Part shown: positions 16,914 through 26,130 of the stretch, piece after piece | Layout of the letters: each line of letters opens with the position of its first letter | Numbering within the stretch: the stretch's first letter is position 1 | Assembly: GCA_025363015.1 (NCBI GenBank) | Contig: JANYEQ010000006.1 | Location: 124,001-188,000, forward strand | Reading direction: 5' to 3' | Source: Bacteroidota bacterium | GTDB lineage: Bacteria; Bacteroidota; Bacteroidia; B-17B0; Aurantibacillaceae | Length of the DNA: 64,000 bases | Notes under the pieces: generated by a model | The model's input: the letters and a program-made list of their open reading frames with translations, nothing else | Databases searched by the model: none | What the model was told of the DNA's origin: nothing | Made by a program: the position numbers and the translations under genes

Positions 16914-18131
16914 CTATGTTTTAGTTAGTAATTTATAAATTGTTGTGTATTTTGTAATTGCGTCTTGTGTATCAAAATTAGCTAAGGCAATGTTTCGATA
17001 ATTATTTTTTTGTGCACTTAGTTCTAAATATTTTTTGCAGGCGTTTTCATACTCTATATTGGTAAAATTATTAATTAAAACGCCACCTTGGTTGTTTTTA
17101 AAATATAAATCATTATCGCCAATGCCTGCATTTGTTATTATTGGCAAATCCATTGCCCAACATTCGGCCATTTTAGTGGGCGAAGACGCTATTTTAGAGT
17201 AGGATGGTTTAATAAAAAAAATAGCTGCTTTTGCTATACTTAAATAGTTTGGAATATTTTGGTAAGTTGAACTCTTTACAATTATATTATTTTTAATACA
17301 TGGAGAATATTGATCTGTAATATCGGTTAATGCCGTAATATCTTTTGTAAGTATTAATAGTTTTAAGTTGGGAATAAAGTTTTTCCAAACCAAAATACAA
17401 TCAATCATTTGTTTGGTAAAATACCATGTGCCAATAGAGCCCGTGTAAACAATTACATGACTATCATTAGAAATGCCTTCAATAGCAAAATCTACATTAA
17501 AATTTTTTTTGCTAAATAAAATTGTATTTGTACAACAGGGTATTACCGTTGTTTTGTTTGTAATGACTAGATTTGGGTATTGTTTTGCGAGTTCTAATAT
17601 GCCATTATTCGTTACGGATATAACTGCATTTGAGTGTGTTAAAAATTGTTTTTCTTTTTTCTTAAAATAGTAATAAAAAAAACGATGTAAGGGATTGGTT
17701 AATTTCCATATCCCTCCGTCAATTCTTTCGTCTGCCCAAAAACCACGCATATCAAACATAAAAGGAATATTATACCTTAGCTTAAACCTTAGGCCAATTA
17801 AAGCGGCAATATAACTACGGCAATGAATTAATTGAAAATCGTTTTTTTTGTGTAGTTTTTTTGTATGCCATATTAGTTTTTTTAAGTATAAAAACCGGGT
17901 TATAAAGCTGCCTGTTTCGTTATAAATAATATATTCCCATGTTATGGGTAAATTGCTGATTAAACTTAAAACTGTTTGTTTTTCTTTTAAAAGTGACTCT
18001 TTTTTTTCACAAGAAAGTATGGTTATGCTAAACCCATTGCTGGCAATACCAATTAAATAGGGTAATATCTGCGATTGTCCCAAGGGGTCTGTTAATCCAT
18101 CAAACGTAATGTATAGTGTTTTTTTGCTCAA
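16914..18131 (-). CDS. Glycosyltransferase family 4
   Basis: A 405-residue GT-B transferase of the GT4 type. The N-terminal domain has the HCRSYIAALIGL segment; the C-terminal domain begins near residue 210 with VIVYTGSIGTWY and has the nucleotide-sugar segment SPTKMAECWAMDLPIITNAG in place of the usual E-x7-E motif. It would add a sugar to the growing polysaccharide; donor and acceptor are unknown. It diverges from the membrane protein gene with 31 bases between the starts. Confidence 0.85.
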   Translation of the reverse strand: MSKKTLYITFDGLTDPLGQSQILPYLIGIASNGFSITILSCEKKESLLKEKQTVLSLISNLPITWEYIIYNETGSFITRFLYLKKLIWHTKKLHKKNDFQLIHCRSYIAALIGLRFKLRYNIPFMFDMRGFWADERIDGGIWKLTNPLHRFFYYYFKKKEKQFLTHSNAVISVTNNGILELAKQYPNLVITNKTTVIPCCTNTILFSKKNFNVDFAIEGISNDSHVIVYTGSIGTWYFTKQMIDCILVWKNFIPNLKLLILTKDITALTDITDQYSPCIKNNIIVKSSTYQNIPNYLSIAKAAIFFIKPSYSKIASSPTKMAECWAMDLPIITNAGIGDNDLYFKNNQGGVLINNFTNIEYENACKKYLELSAQKNNYRNIALANFDTQDAITKYTTIYKLLTKT

Positions 18132-18162
18132 TGGCTATTTATGTTTATTTTTATAAAACTTA

Positions 18163-19521
18163 ATGGATATTTACGATATACTTATTCCTCCGTTTTATTT
18201 TATTTTAATACTATTTATTGCACATAAATATAAGTTAAAACATCAAAAGAACGACAAAATATATTCTTATTTCTTATCAGGATTAATTGTAAAGATTATG
18301 GGCGCTATTAGTTTAGGGCTGGTGTATTTTTATTATTACGAGGGGGGAGATACTTTAAATTATCATTGGACGGCAAGTGCATTGGCAGATTTATTAGTAA
18401 ATGACCCAACAAATTTTATGTATATTTATTTTGGAAACCCACACTTTACCGAACATTATTTATTAGATTCACATTATGATTTTACGTATTGGGTAGGCGA
18501 CCAGTATGCCTTTTTTGTAGCAAAATGTTTTATGCCCTTTGTATTTATTGCAGGAAAAAGCTATATGGCTTCGGCAATTATTGTAGCCTCGGTCTGTTAT
18601 ATCCCTGTTTGGAAGTTATATAAAGTTTTTGTGAATGAGTTTCCTCACTTATATAAGCAATTAGCCGTACCCATTTTATTTATGCCTTCAGTTATTTTTT
18701 GGGGTAGCGGGCTTATGAAGGATAGTATAACTTTTTCGGCAGCTTGTTTGTTTGTACACGGATTTTATTGGTTTTTTATTAAAAAAAATCGGAACCTACT
18801 TTATTTTAGCGGTATTATTTTAGCTGGCCTATTACTATTAAGCATTAAGCCTTATATTTTATTCGCATTATTTCCCGGTTCTGTTTTGTGGATGGTGGCA
18901 TTGCGCGTAACCAATATTAAAAATAAGTTCTTTAAAGTAATTATTGCCCCTGCAATTATTGCTATTGGTGCTATTGTTGTATTAGCAATGATGCAAAACT
19001 TTAGTGGAAACTTAGGAAAATACTCTATTGATAAAGTTTTTTCTACCGCTTCCTCGGCGCAACAAGATTTAAAACAAAGTTATTATGGTGGTAATTCTTT
19101 TGATATTGGTGATTATGAACCCACCTTGTTAGGTATGCTTTCTGTATCGCATAAAGCCATATTTGCAACTCTATTTAGACCAACCATTTTTGATGCCAGA
19201 AACGTAGTTATGTTTCTATCAGCCATAGAAAATGCTTATATACTATGCTTTTGTGTTTATTTACTTTTTAAATTAAAGTTTTTTGGTTTTTTTAAATTAA
19301 TAAGGGCTAACTCTTTAGTACTTTTTTCGTTTACGTTTGCGTTATTTTTTGCATTATCGGTGGGTGTTTCAATTGCAAACTTTGGTGCGTTAGTTCGTTT
19401 AAAAATACCTTGTATTCCCTTTTTTATGGCAAGTTTGGTAATAATAAATAGTATGCGCAGTAAAAAAATACTAGAAAAGGAAAAGCTTAAGTACGAAAAA
19501 GAATTAGCTAAACAATTTTAA
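18163..19521 (+). CDS. Polytopic membrane protein, unknown; candidate polysaccharide polymerase
   Basis: A 452-residue protein with about ten hydrophobic segments and an internal loop of roughly 60 residues (near 290-345) containing SYYGGNSFDIGDYEPT. Near the middle is the FWGSGLMKDSITF segment, which resembles a conserved feature of bacterial membrane proteins found in capsule loci. No catalytic motif is certain. It is the only plus-strand gene inside the 16-37 kb locus, its stop codon overlaps that of the asnB gene (shared TTAA), and its start is 31 bases from the divergent GT4. Position and topology make a Wzy-like polymerase the best guess, but this is inference. Confidence 0.6.
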   Translation: MDIYDILIPPFYFILILFIAHKYKLKHQKNDKIYSYFLSGLIVKIMGAISLGLVYFYYYEGGDTLNYHWTASALADLLVNDPTNFMYIYFGNPHFTEHYLLDSHYDFTYWVGDQYAFFVAKCFMPFVFIAGKSYMASAIIVASVCYIPVWKLYKVFVNEFPHLYKQLAVPILFMPSVIFWGSGLMKDSITFSAACLFVHGFYWFFIKKNRNLLYFSGIILAGLLLLSIKPYILFALFPGSVLWMVALRVTNIKNKFFKVIIAPAIIAIGAIVVLAMMQNFSGNLGKYSIDKVFSTASSAQQDLKQSYYGGNSFDIGDYEPTLLGMLSVSHKAIFATLFRPTIFDARNVVMFLSAIENAYILCFCVYLLFKLKFFGFFKLIRANSLVLFSFTFALFFALSVGVSIANFGALVRLKIPCIPFFMASLVIINSMRSKKILEKEKLKYEKELAKQF

Positions 19522-21422
19522 TCCATCCATTTCTCATACCACATTTGAAACATTAGTAAATACCAAATTTTTGTTGCTAATTCCTTTTTACCCAAATAAA
19601 AACTTAGTTGTAAACTATTAATTTCGATTGGATTAAAAATACCTTGTTTAGTGATTAATTCTTTATTTAAATAGTACACTACTTGTTGTTTTAAATCTGT
19701 CATCAACCAGTTTTCAATAGGTATAGCAAAACCCATTTTTGGCCTATCTATTATTTTTTTTGGAATATATTGGTGTACAATTTCTTTTAAAATATATTTT
19801 TTTGTGCCTTTAAAATATTTGTATTCATTGGGTAATTGCGCAACAAATTCAATAATTCGATGGTCTAGAAAAGGTTCGCGCCCCTCTAAACTTGCTGTCA
19901 TTGTTGCTCTATCTACTTTTTGTAAAACATCATCTAACAAATAAGTTTGGTAATCTATTGCCTGCATAAATGCCAGAGGCGAAAAAAAATCCTGCTCTAA
20001 TTCTTGGCTTAAATGCATTGTTTTTAATGGGGAGATTTTTTTTATAAATAAGCTATTTAAACTTTTATCATCAAACTGTTTGCTTAAATTAAGCATTATA
20101 TTTTGTGGCGATGAATTGTTAAGCAACGATTTTAGTTTTTCGTACCTATTATGAAAATTATACTTATTTTTTAATATTGGTATTTTATCAGCGCTAACAA
20201 CATTCATTATTGCACTAGTACTTTTTTTAATAAAATTGGGTAATTGATCTAGTAATTTACCGTGTTTCATTAAATAATCGTAACGGTTATATCCTGCAAA
20301 AATTTCGTCTCCACCATCTGCACTTAGGGCTACTTTAACGTGTTGTTTTGCTATTTTACTAACTAAAGTTGTGGGTATAGCGCTACTATCTGCAAAAGGT
20401 TCGTCGTAATAATAAGGTAATTCTTTTATTAGCTCTAAAGCTTCTTTTTGTGTACACTCAAATTCATAATGCTCTGTGTTAAGATGTTTAGCAACTTGTT
20501 TAGCATAAGGGGCTTCGTTTAGTCCAATGTCGGGCACAGCAATTGTAAAGGTTTTTAATTTTTGTGAATTACTATTTTGTAATAAAGCGGTAACGCAAGC
20601 GCTATCATATCCGCCACTTAAAAAAACACCAACGGGTACATCTGCCACCATTCGGTAATTAACCGCAGATGTTATGATTTTTTCAGTTTCGATTTTTGCT
20701 TCCTCAAACGAAATGTTTAGTTTTGGTTTATTATAGGCATTATAAACATTCCAATATTTAGTAATATTAAATGTTGAATGTTGAATGTTGAATTTTAAAT
20801 AACAACCCGCTTCTAGCTTATAGCAATTATTAAAAATACAATGCGGTGTAGGGACATTGCCAAACTGCATAAAAGCGGCAACCGAATTAACATTTATTTC
20901 TTTTTTAAACTTTGGGTGTTGGTGAAATACTTTTAACTCTGAGGCAAATAAAAATAAATTATTGTGCCAATAATAAAAAAGGGGTTTAACTCCTGCTCTA
21001 TCTCTAATACAAAATATTTCTTCTTTTGCAGTATCATAAATTACAAAAGCAAACATGCCTATAAATTTGTGAATACAATTTATGCTCCATTGTGCAAAGG
21101 CATGTAAAATTACCTCCGTATCTGAATTACTGATAAAGGTGTGATGAAGCAACTCTAATTCTTTTTTTATTTCTTTATAGTTATAAATTTCGCCATTAAA
21201 ACTTATCCATAAATGCTTGTACTGCATAGGTTGTGCGCCTAATTGCGATAAATCTATGATGGATAAACGACGATGCCCTAATCCCACTTGTGCTTTTGGG
21301 TGATTAAAAAACTTTGTGCCAACGGCATCGGGCCCACGATGAATAAGTGTATTTGTTGCTTTATCCAATACCTCTTGCGAAGAGGTTTTATTAAAATCTA
21401 TAAATCCAGCAATACCACACAT
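19518..21422 (-). CDS. asnB: Asparagine synthase-like glutamine amidotransferase (AsnB type)
   Basis: A 634-residue protein. Cys2 of MCGIAGF starts the class II glutaminase domain (to about residue 200), and the ATP-pyrophosphatase domain follows with its P-loop LSGGYDSA near residue 266 and ALSADGGDEIFAGYNRY. In polysaccharide loci such proteins often amidate a uronic acid rather than make free asparagine, as with WbpS-like proteins. The linker between domains holds three copies of a 7-base unit (20770-20793). A second AsnB is at 31651. Confidence 0.88.
   Translation of the reverse strand: MCGIAGFIDFNKTSSQEVLDKATNTLIHRGPDAVGTKFFNHPKAQVGLGHRRLSIIDLSQLGAQPMQYKHLWISFNGEIYNYKEIKKELELLHHTFISNSDTEVILHAFAQWSINCIHKFIGMFAFVIYDTAKEEIFCIRDRAGVKPLFYYWHNNLFLFASELKVFHQHPKFKKEINVNSVAAFMQFGNVPTPHCIFNNCYKLEAGCYLKFNIQHSTFNITKYWNVYNAYNKPKLNISFEEAKIETEKIITSAVNYRMVADVPVGVFLSGGYDSACVTALLQNSNSQKLKTFTIAVPDIGLNEAPYAKQVAKHLNTEHYEFECTQKEALELIKELPYYYDEPFADSSAIPTTLVSKIAKQHVKVALSADGGDEIFAGYNRYDYLMKHGKLLDQLPNFIKKSTSAIMNVVSADKIPILKNKYNFHNRYEKLKSLLNNSSPQNIMLNLSKQFDDKSLNSLFIKKISPLKTMHLSQELEQDFFSPLAFMQAIDYQTYLLDDVLQKVDRATMTASLEGREPFLDHRIIEFVAQLPNEYKYFKGTKKYILKEIVHQYIPKKIIDRPKMGFAIPIENWLMTDLKQQVVYYLNKELITKQGIFNPIEINSLQLSFYLGKKELATKIWYLLMFQMWYEKWMD
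20770..20793. repeat. Heptanucleotide tandem repeat inside asnB
   Basis: Three exact copies of AATGTTG follow one another and a fourth begins (AAT). On the coding strand it encodes part of NIQHSTFNI in the linker between the glutaminase and synthetase domains. Seven is not a multiple of three, so loss or gain of a unit would shift the frame. Confidence 0.85.
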
Positions 21423-21531
21423 ATTAAAACAAAGTTAGTTTAATTTACGTTGTTAGTTTAAAAAATATCACACTTGTGAATTTAATTTTTTATATGTTTT
21501 TGTTTGTTTTTTTAGATAAAAATTTAAACAA

Positions 21532-22407
21532 TTACCAAGTTATAAAAACATGTTTAATAATGGCGAGTGTGCGCTTTTTAAATATTGATAATGGGTTGTA
21601 GTAAGCGCTTTTTATAAAAAGTACTATTGACTCTATTTTATATTTATTCATTGCGGCATGAAGAGCGATGTATGAAGTCATGTGTGCATTTATGCCGTTT
21701 AATGCTTTTTTTTGTTTATTATAAAAAACAATATCACTTTTTACTGAGTTTAAAAGAATGATTTTTTGATTTAAAAAATGATTTATATCAAAGTTTCTAA
21801 CTGTTCTTCCCGCATGATCAACTAAACAACTGGTTGTGATTTTTCCTAAATCAAACGTATATCTAACCGATAACTTAAGGTAAAAATCCCAATCTTCGGC
21901 CATACTTAAACTTGTATTAAATACCACATCATTTAAAATGCTTTTTTTAATAAAAACAGCATTTACTTGTGCAAAATTATTAGTAAGTATAGTTTTATTT
22001 GGGTTTTTGTATCTTAAAAAAAATTGATTTGTTTTTTTCATTTCGGCGTTACTCCAGTCCAAATCAAACATTACAATGTTACTACTTCTGTTTTTTATAA
22101 AATAATTATAGGCTTCGGCTAAATGATTAGGGTAGGCAATATCGTCTGAATCAAAAAAATTAATATAATCGCCCTTACTAATAGTTGCGCCATAATTTCT
22201 GGCAGCTGAAACCCCTTCTTTTTGTTTTTTATAATAGGTTACTCTTTTGTCGCTAATATTTCTTATAATTTGTTCTGTATTATCGGTACTTCCATCGTCA
22301 ATAACCAACAATTCAAAATTAGGATAAGTTTGTGTAATAAATGATTGAATTGTTTTTTCAATTAAATGTGCTCGGTTATATGTTGGTATTATAATTGAAA
22401 AAAGCAT
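21532..22407 (-). CDS. Glycosyltransferase family 2
   Basis: A 291-residue GT-A transferase: FSIIIPTYNRAHLIEKTIQ at the N-terminus, LLVIDDGSTDNTE near residue 35, and the metal-binding NFFDSDD near residue 85. The C-terminal third is polar and lacks a membrane anchor. It is followed, after a 109-base gap, by asnB and preceded 2 bases upstream by another GT2 gene. Confidence 0.88.
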   Translation of the reverse strand: MLFSIIIPTYNRAHLIEKTIQSFITQTYPNFELLVIDDGSTDNTEQIIRNISDKRVTYYKKQKEGVSAARNYGATISKGDYINFFDSDDIAYPNHLAEAYNYFIKNRSSNIVMFDLDWSNAEMKKTNQFFLRYKNPNKTILTNNFAQVNAVFIKKSILNDVVFNTSLSMAEDWDFYLKLSVRYTFDLGKITTSCLVDHAGRTVRNFDINHFLNQKIILLNSVKSDIVFYNKQKKALNGINAHMTSYIALHAAMNKYKIESIVLFIKSAYYNPLSIFKKRTLAIIKHVFITW

Positions 22408-22409
22408 AC

Positions 22410-23396
22410 TTACTTTCGGAGCAATTTAAATAAAAAATTAGGTATGAATGTGGCACGAATATTATATTTTTTATATCTCATTTGTTTATAGTAGCTATTG
22501 TAATTATGTTTAATATAGGAACTAATAATATAGCAAACTTTAAAATTAAAAAATTTATAATTGTAATGGTAATGTAAGTTAAGATGTTGTAAAAACACAC
22601 TTTGTAGTTGGCTATTTGTAAAAGTTGTTTTTGTATTATAGTTCAAGTCACAATTTCCTGTAACCAGGTTTAGTTTTTTTAATTCGTGGGCATAAATGAG
22701 GCCATTACTAAGTGATGAGAATAGCTGATATACGACAATGGCCCAATCGTTTAAAAATTTAAAATCGTTATTTGATTTAGAGTTATTGTGAATACGGTAG
22801 TGAGATAGTAAATTATTAATACGTTTTATCTTTCCGTTATTTAAAATTGTTTTTACAACCAATTCAAAATCCATTGCGTAATACAAACTATTATTTAAAG
22901 GTGAGATTTTGGCAAGCATGGTTTTAGAAAAAAAAGAGGATGATTGTGGAAAACGCATACAGGCTAAATATTCGTATGGTTCAATATCCTGTTCTAATCC
23001 TATTGTTTTGCTTTTTATATTGCTACCAAACAATAATGCTTTGCCATGCACCAGTGCAATTGTACTATCTTTTATAAAAATATCAACAATTGTTTGTAGG
23101 GTGCTAGGCTCATAATAATCATCGCTATTGAGCCAAGTAACAATATCGCCAGTTGCTACTTTTAGCCCTTTATTAATTGCATCACTTTGTCCATTATCTT
23201 TTTCACTAATCCAATAGGCAATTTTATATTGGTATTTTTTAATAATATTAATCGTGTCGTCTATACTTTCTCCATCAACAATAATAATTTCAATATTTTT
23301 ATAGGTTTGATTTAGTATTGACAGAATTGTTTCTTCAATATATTGCCCTTGATTTAACGTTGGAACTATAATGGATATTTTAAGGCTATTTGTAAT
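22410..23396 (-). CDS. Glycosyltransferase family 2 with no canonical start codon
   Basis: A GT-A transferase of about 328 residues if it starts at the ATT at 23396-23394. Conserved GT2 features run from the N-terminus: ISIIVPTLNQGQYIEE, IEIIIVDGESIDDT, WLNSDDYYEP. The first ATG lies at 23051, well inside the domain and downstream of the DxD motif, so it cannot be the true start. Upstream of ATT there is an in-frame TAA at 23405-23403, and beyond that a lone ATG at 23423. There is no ATG, GTG or TTG between the TAA and the conserved core. Either ATT initiates, or a nonsense mutation has broken a gene that started at 23423, or the assembly has an error. Confidence 0.7.
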   Translation of the reverse strand: MTNSLKISIIVPTLNQGQYIEETILSILNQTYKNIEIIIVDGESIDDTINIIKKYQYKIAYWISEKDNGQSDAINKGLKVATGDIVTWLNSDDYYEPSTLQTIVDIFIKDSTIALVHGKALLFGSNIKSKTIGLEQDIEPYEYLACMRFPQSSSFFSKTMLAKISPLNNSLYYAMDFELVVKTILNNGKIKRINNLLSHYRIHNNSKSNNDFKFLNDWAIVVYQLFSSLSNGLIYAHELKKLNLVTGNCDLNYNTKTTFTNSQLQSVFLQHLNLHYHYNYKFFNFKVCYIISSYIKHNYNSYYKQMRYKKYNIRATFIPNFLFKLLRK

Positions 23397-23406
23397 AGTG
23401 TTTTAA

Positions 23407-24120
23407 TTAATACGAAAAATCATTTCTTGCAAAGAATATTGTTGCAACGTTTTTTAAAATTACGTTTTTAGCAACTATGGTATAACCTAAGTTTTTTAAC
23501 AATACTGCTGAACGATGATTTGAAAGATCGTCAATAGAGGTAATGTTAAGTTCAATAGCAATAACTTTTGGTTTAAATTTTAACCAATCGTTTGAGGTTA
23601 AAACCTCATAATCTAATCCCTCAACATCTATGGTAATAAAATCGATTTCTGAAAACTTAGATTCATGCTTTTCTAAAATATTCTTTAAGGTAAAAACTTT
23701 AACGGGAATTATTTTTGTTACCTCGTTTAGCATTCCATTATGCATTAAACCTTCTTTTGAAAAAGAATTCATAGTTGGACTGTGGGCTATTGTATAATAA
23801 TCCATTGTAATTTCATTTTCTCCAACCCCACTCTCAATATTAATATCTCTTGGTCTAATTTTATTAAACGTTAGCATACTATTAGGCGTAGCGTCAATAT
23901 TAATGCCTCGCCAACCGTTTCGATAAAACAGGTAGGTGTTAGAGTCGCGATAAGGATGAAAGGCTCCTACATCAACATAAAAGCCCTTATAGCCTAAATC
24001 CATTTGTTTTCGAAAAATATTTTGAAGAATAGCATCTTCTCCGCCTTGCGAAAAAAAATAATTAGAAATGTCAACCCCTAAAATAGTTTTGCGAATATGT
24101 TTTTTTAATTTATTAAGCAT
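23407..24120 (-). CDS. FkbM-family SAM-dependent methyltransferase
   Basis: A 237-residue methyltransferase of the FkbM type. The SAM loop is FYVDVGAFHPYRDSNT near residue 47, followed by GINIDATPNSM and the C-terminal IDFITIDVEGLDYEVL near residue 157. These enzymes O-methylate sugars in polysaccharide and antibiotic pathways. The stop at 23407-23409 lies about ten bases from the first usable codon of the GT2 gene downstream. The start is a normal ATG. Confidence 0.85.
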   Translation of the reverse strand: MLNKLKKHIRKTILGVDISNYFFSQGGEDAILQNIFRKQMDLGYKGFYVDVGAFHPYRDSNTYLFYRNGWRGINIDATPNSMLTFNKIRPRDINIESGVGENEITMDYYTIAHSPTMNSFSKEGLMHNGMLNEVTKIIPVKVFTLKNILEKHESKFSEIDFITIDVEGLDYEVLTSNDWLKFKPKVIAIELNITSIDDLSNHRSAVLLKNLGYTIVAKNVILKNVATIFFARNDFSY

Positions 24121-24165
24121 AGTTTACTAAACTAATTTTGTTTTGTAAAAGCTATTAACTAAGTA

Positions 24166-25284
24166 TTAATTAAACCTTTTTTTAAAGATAAGTAATTTTT
24201 TTTCAAAAAAACTATAACTAATATAACTTAGCACTATGCTTATAGCTAAAATAATAAAAAACTCTAAGTATAACTTAAAGCTATTAAGTTGTTGCCAACC
24301 TATGCTATTATTTATTTTTTGCATAAAAGATATGCTATACATGTGTAAACAATAAAGGCCATATGTTAAGAGGCCCGCTTTACTTAAAAATTTAAAGTTG
24401 CTTAGCTTATATATTGATTTTTTTGAGAAACATTGTTCTAAAATGACAAATATAAAAAAGAGTGCTAATACAAGTCTTTCACTTATTTTAGTTAAATAAT
24501 TTAAATTATACCAATAGTTTGTAGTAAGTACAACTATCGTTCCGACAATATACATTGCGATTATTTGATATTTTGATAACAAATAAATTTTTTGAATAAA
24601 CCACTGGTTAAAAATAATTAAGTATGCCCCCAAACCTCCCATTGCCATATCAGACATTATACTAAATGTGTGAAAATAAAGAACGTTATAGTTGTTTATG
24701 TTTAGAGCTCTAAAAAATAAACAAAATAGTATTATAGCCAGAAAAACATAAGGAATTATTTTTTTATTGATAAATTTAATTAATATTGGCCAAAATAAAT
24801 AAAACTGCTCTTCAACGGCAATCGACCAAAGAACGCCTAGATTATCATTTCCTGCGCCAGAAAAATTGCTATTAATTCTATCAAAATTTCCAACAAATAT
24901 AAAATAGCTTAAAAAATGATTTTTAATATCGTTAAAATTAAAACTATGCGTTATTAACGGAAACAGAAAAAATCCCAACAATACTGCCAAATAAAATAAT
25001 GGCCAAATTCGTAGTATACGTCTTATATAAAATTTTTTTATATTTATTGTGCCACTATTATTTTTTTCTGTTAAAAGTAAATAAGTAATTAAAAAACCGC
25101 TTAATACAAAAAATAAATTTACCCCAAAATATCCTTTATTAAATACATTTTTTATGATTAATTGGTGAACTGTATTTGTTGTTGTATAATTTAAATAACC
25201 AAAAATATGATACACAAAAACCCACAAAAAAGCTATTGTTCTTAAACCATCTAGGTTTTTAAAATATGGCTTACTTGTATTAAT
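24166..25284 (-). CDS. Acyltransferase family 3 (OafA-like) with no canonical start codon
   Basis: A polytopic membrane acyltransferase of about 372 residues if read from the ATT at 25284. The family's first segment, KNLDGLRTIAFLWVFVYH with the catalytic histidine, is encoded between 25260 and 25210, and ten hydrophobic segments follow; the second mark is VLWSIAVEEQFYLFWP. The nearest standard start is a TTG at 25227, which would remove the conserved LDGLR part of the first helix. The frame is open directly from the TAA that ends the preceding fucosyltransferase gene, with no base between. These enzymes add acetyl or other acyl groups to glycans. Confidence 0.72.
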   Translation of the reverse strand: MNTSKPYFKNLDGLRTIAFLWVFVYHIFGYLNYTTTNTVHQLIIKNVFNKGYFGVNLFFVLSGFLITYLLLTEKNNSGTINIKKFYIRRILRIWPLFYLAVLLGFFLFPLITHSFNFNDIKNHFLSYFIFVGNFDRINSNFSGAGNDNLGVLWSIAVEEQFYLFWPILIKFINKKIIPYVFLAIILFCLFFRALNINNYNVLYFHTFSIMSDMAMGGLGAYLIIFNQWFIQKIYLLSKYQIIAMYIVGTIVVLTTNYWYNLNYLTKISERLVLALFFIFVILEQCFSKKSIYKLSNFKFLSKAGLLTYGLYCLHMYSISFMQKINNSIGWQQLNSFKLYLEFFIILAISIVLSYISYSFFEKKLLIFKKRFN

Positions 25285-26106
25285 TTATAATTGTATTTTA
25301 AAATCGTTACTATTTATTTGTTTGTTTTTGTCTTCAATCATATACAACGGCACATTACCATAAAACGAGGCCCACATTGTATAAGTGCTTGGCGGGCCAA
25401 CAATGTAATTACAGTGTGTCATACAATACATATCTACCAACTCATGATTTGGAGCCAGCGTTAGTTTATGGTTATTTGGGTTTAACTCGTTTAAATTAAT
25501 TTTTTCGTTTGTACAAATTAAAAAATGTACGCTTTTATCTTCAAATAACTTTTTGATAGTATCTATTATATTGCTATACTCGTTTATTGAATAATAATAC
25601 ATGCCATTTTTAAATGTTTTATAATCGCCTCGCCTAATATGAATAGCAATAATGGTTTCAGTACTTAAGTCAAAATTAGTTTTTATAAAGTTATTAATTT
25701 GTGCATTTAACTTTAATGTTGGGGTAAAATATGTTTTTATATTGTCTTTGTGTTTTACAAGCAACTTATCACTTCTGTAAAGCCAACCCTGTATAAAACA
25801 TAGTTTATTTGGGAATTGATTTGGCATATCTAAATCTACAACCTCGTTCCAAGCTATTGATTTTGCATACACTAATGGAAATTTTATATTTAATTTACAA
25901 ATTAAACGAGCAGTGTAATTAGAAAAAAAATAAAATAATTTATAAATTAGTTTAGAGTGTTTTTTTGTTCCTTCAAAATAAGATTGATAATTATAAAATG
26001 CGGGATTTAAAATTTTTATATTATTCTCCAAGCCATAAGCCAAAACATTTGCATATATAAATAGCAAATTTCCTAACTGGCCTGGCTTATTTGAAATAAT
26101 TATCAT
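25285..26106 (-). CDS. Glycosyltransferase family 11 (alpha-1,2-fucosyltransferase type)
   Basis: A 273-residue GT11 protein. The N-terminal KPGQLGNLLFIYANVLA segment, the GDP-fucose motif IAIHIRRGDY near residue 155, and the C-terminal GPPSTYTMWASFYG segment are all typical. It would transfer fucose in alpha-1,2 linkage to a galactose. No GDP-fucose synthesis gene is seen in the window. Its TAA is followed in the same frame by the acyltransferase reading frame. Confidence 0.85.
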   Translation of the reverse strand: MIIISNKPGQLGNLLFIYANVLAYGLENNIKILNPAFYNYQSYFEGTKKHSKLIYKLFYFFSNYTARLICKLNIKFPLVYAKSIAWNEVVDLDMPNQFPNKLCFIQGWLYRSDKLLVKHKDNIKTYFTPTLKLNAQINNFIKTNFDLSTETIIAIHIRRGDYKTFKNGMYYYSINEYSNIIDTIKKLFEDKSVHFLICTNEKINLNELNPNNHKLTLAPNHELVDMYCMTHCNYIVGPPSTYTMWASFYGNVPLYMIEDKNKQINSNDFKIQL

Positions 26107-26130
26107 TTTATTTAAAAGTATAAAACATAG

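Noticed and set aside
25227-25227. TTG as the start of the acyltransferase
   Set aside because: It would remove the conserved LDGLR segment and half of the first membrane helix, which are encoded in the same open frame just upstream.
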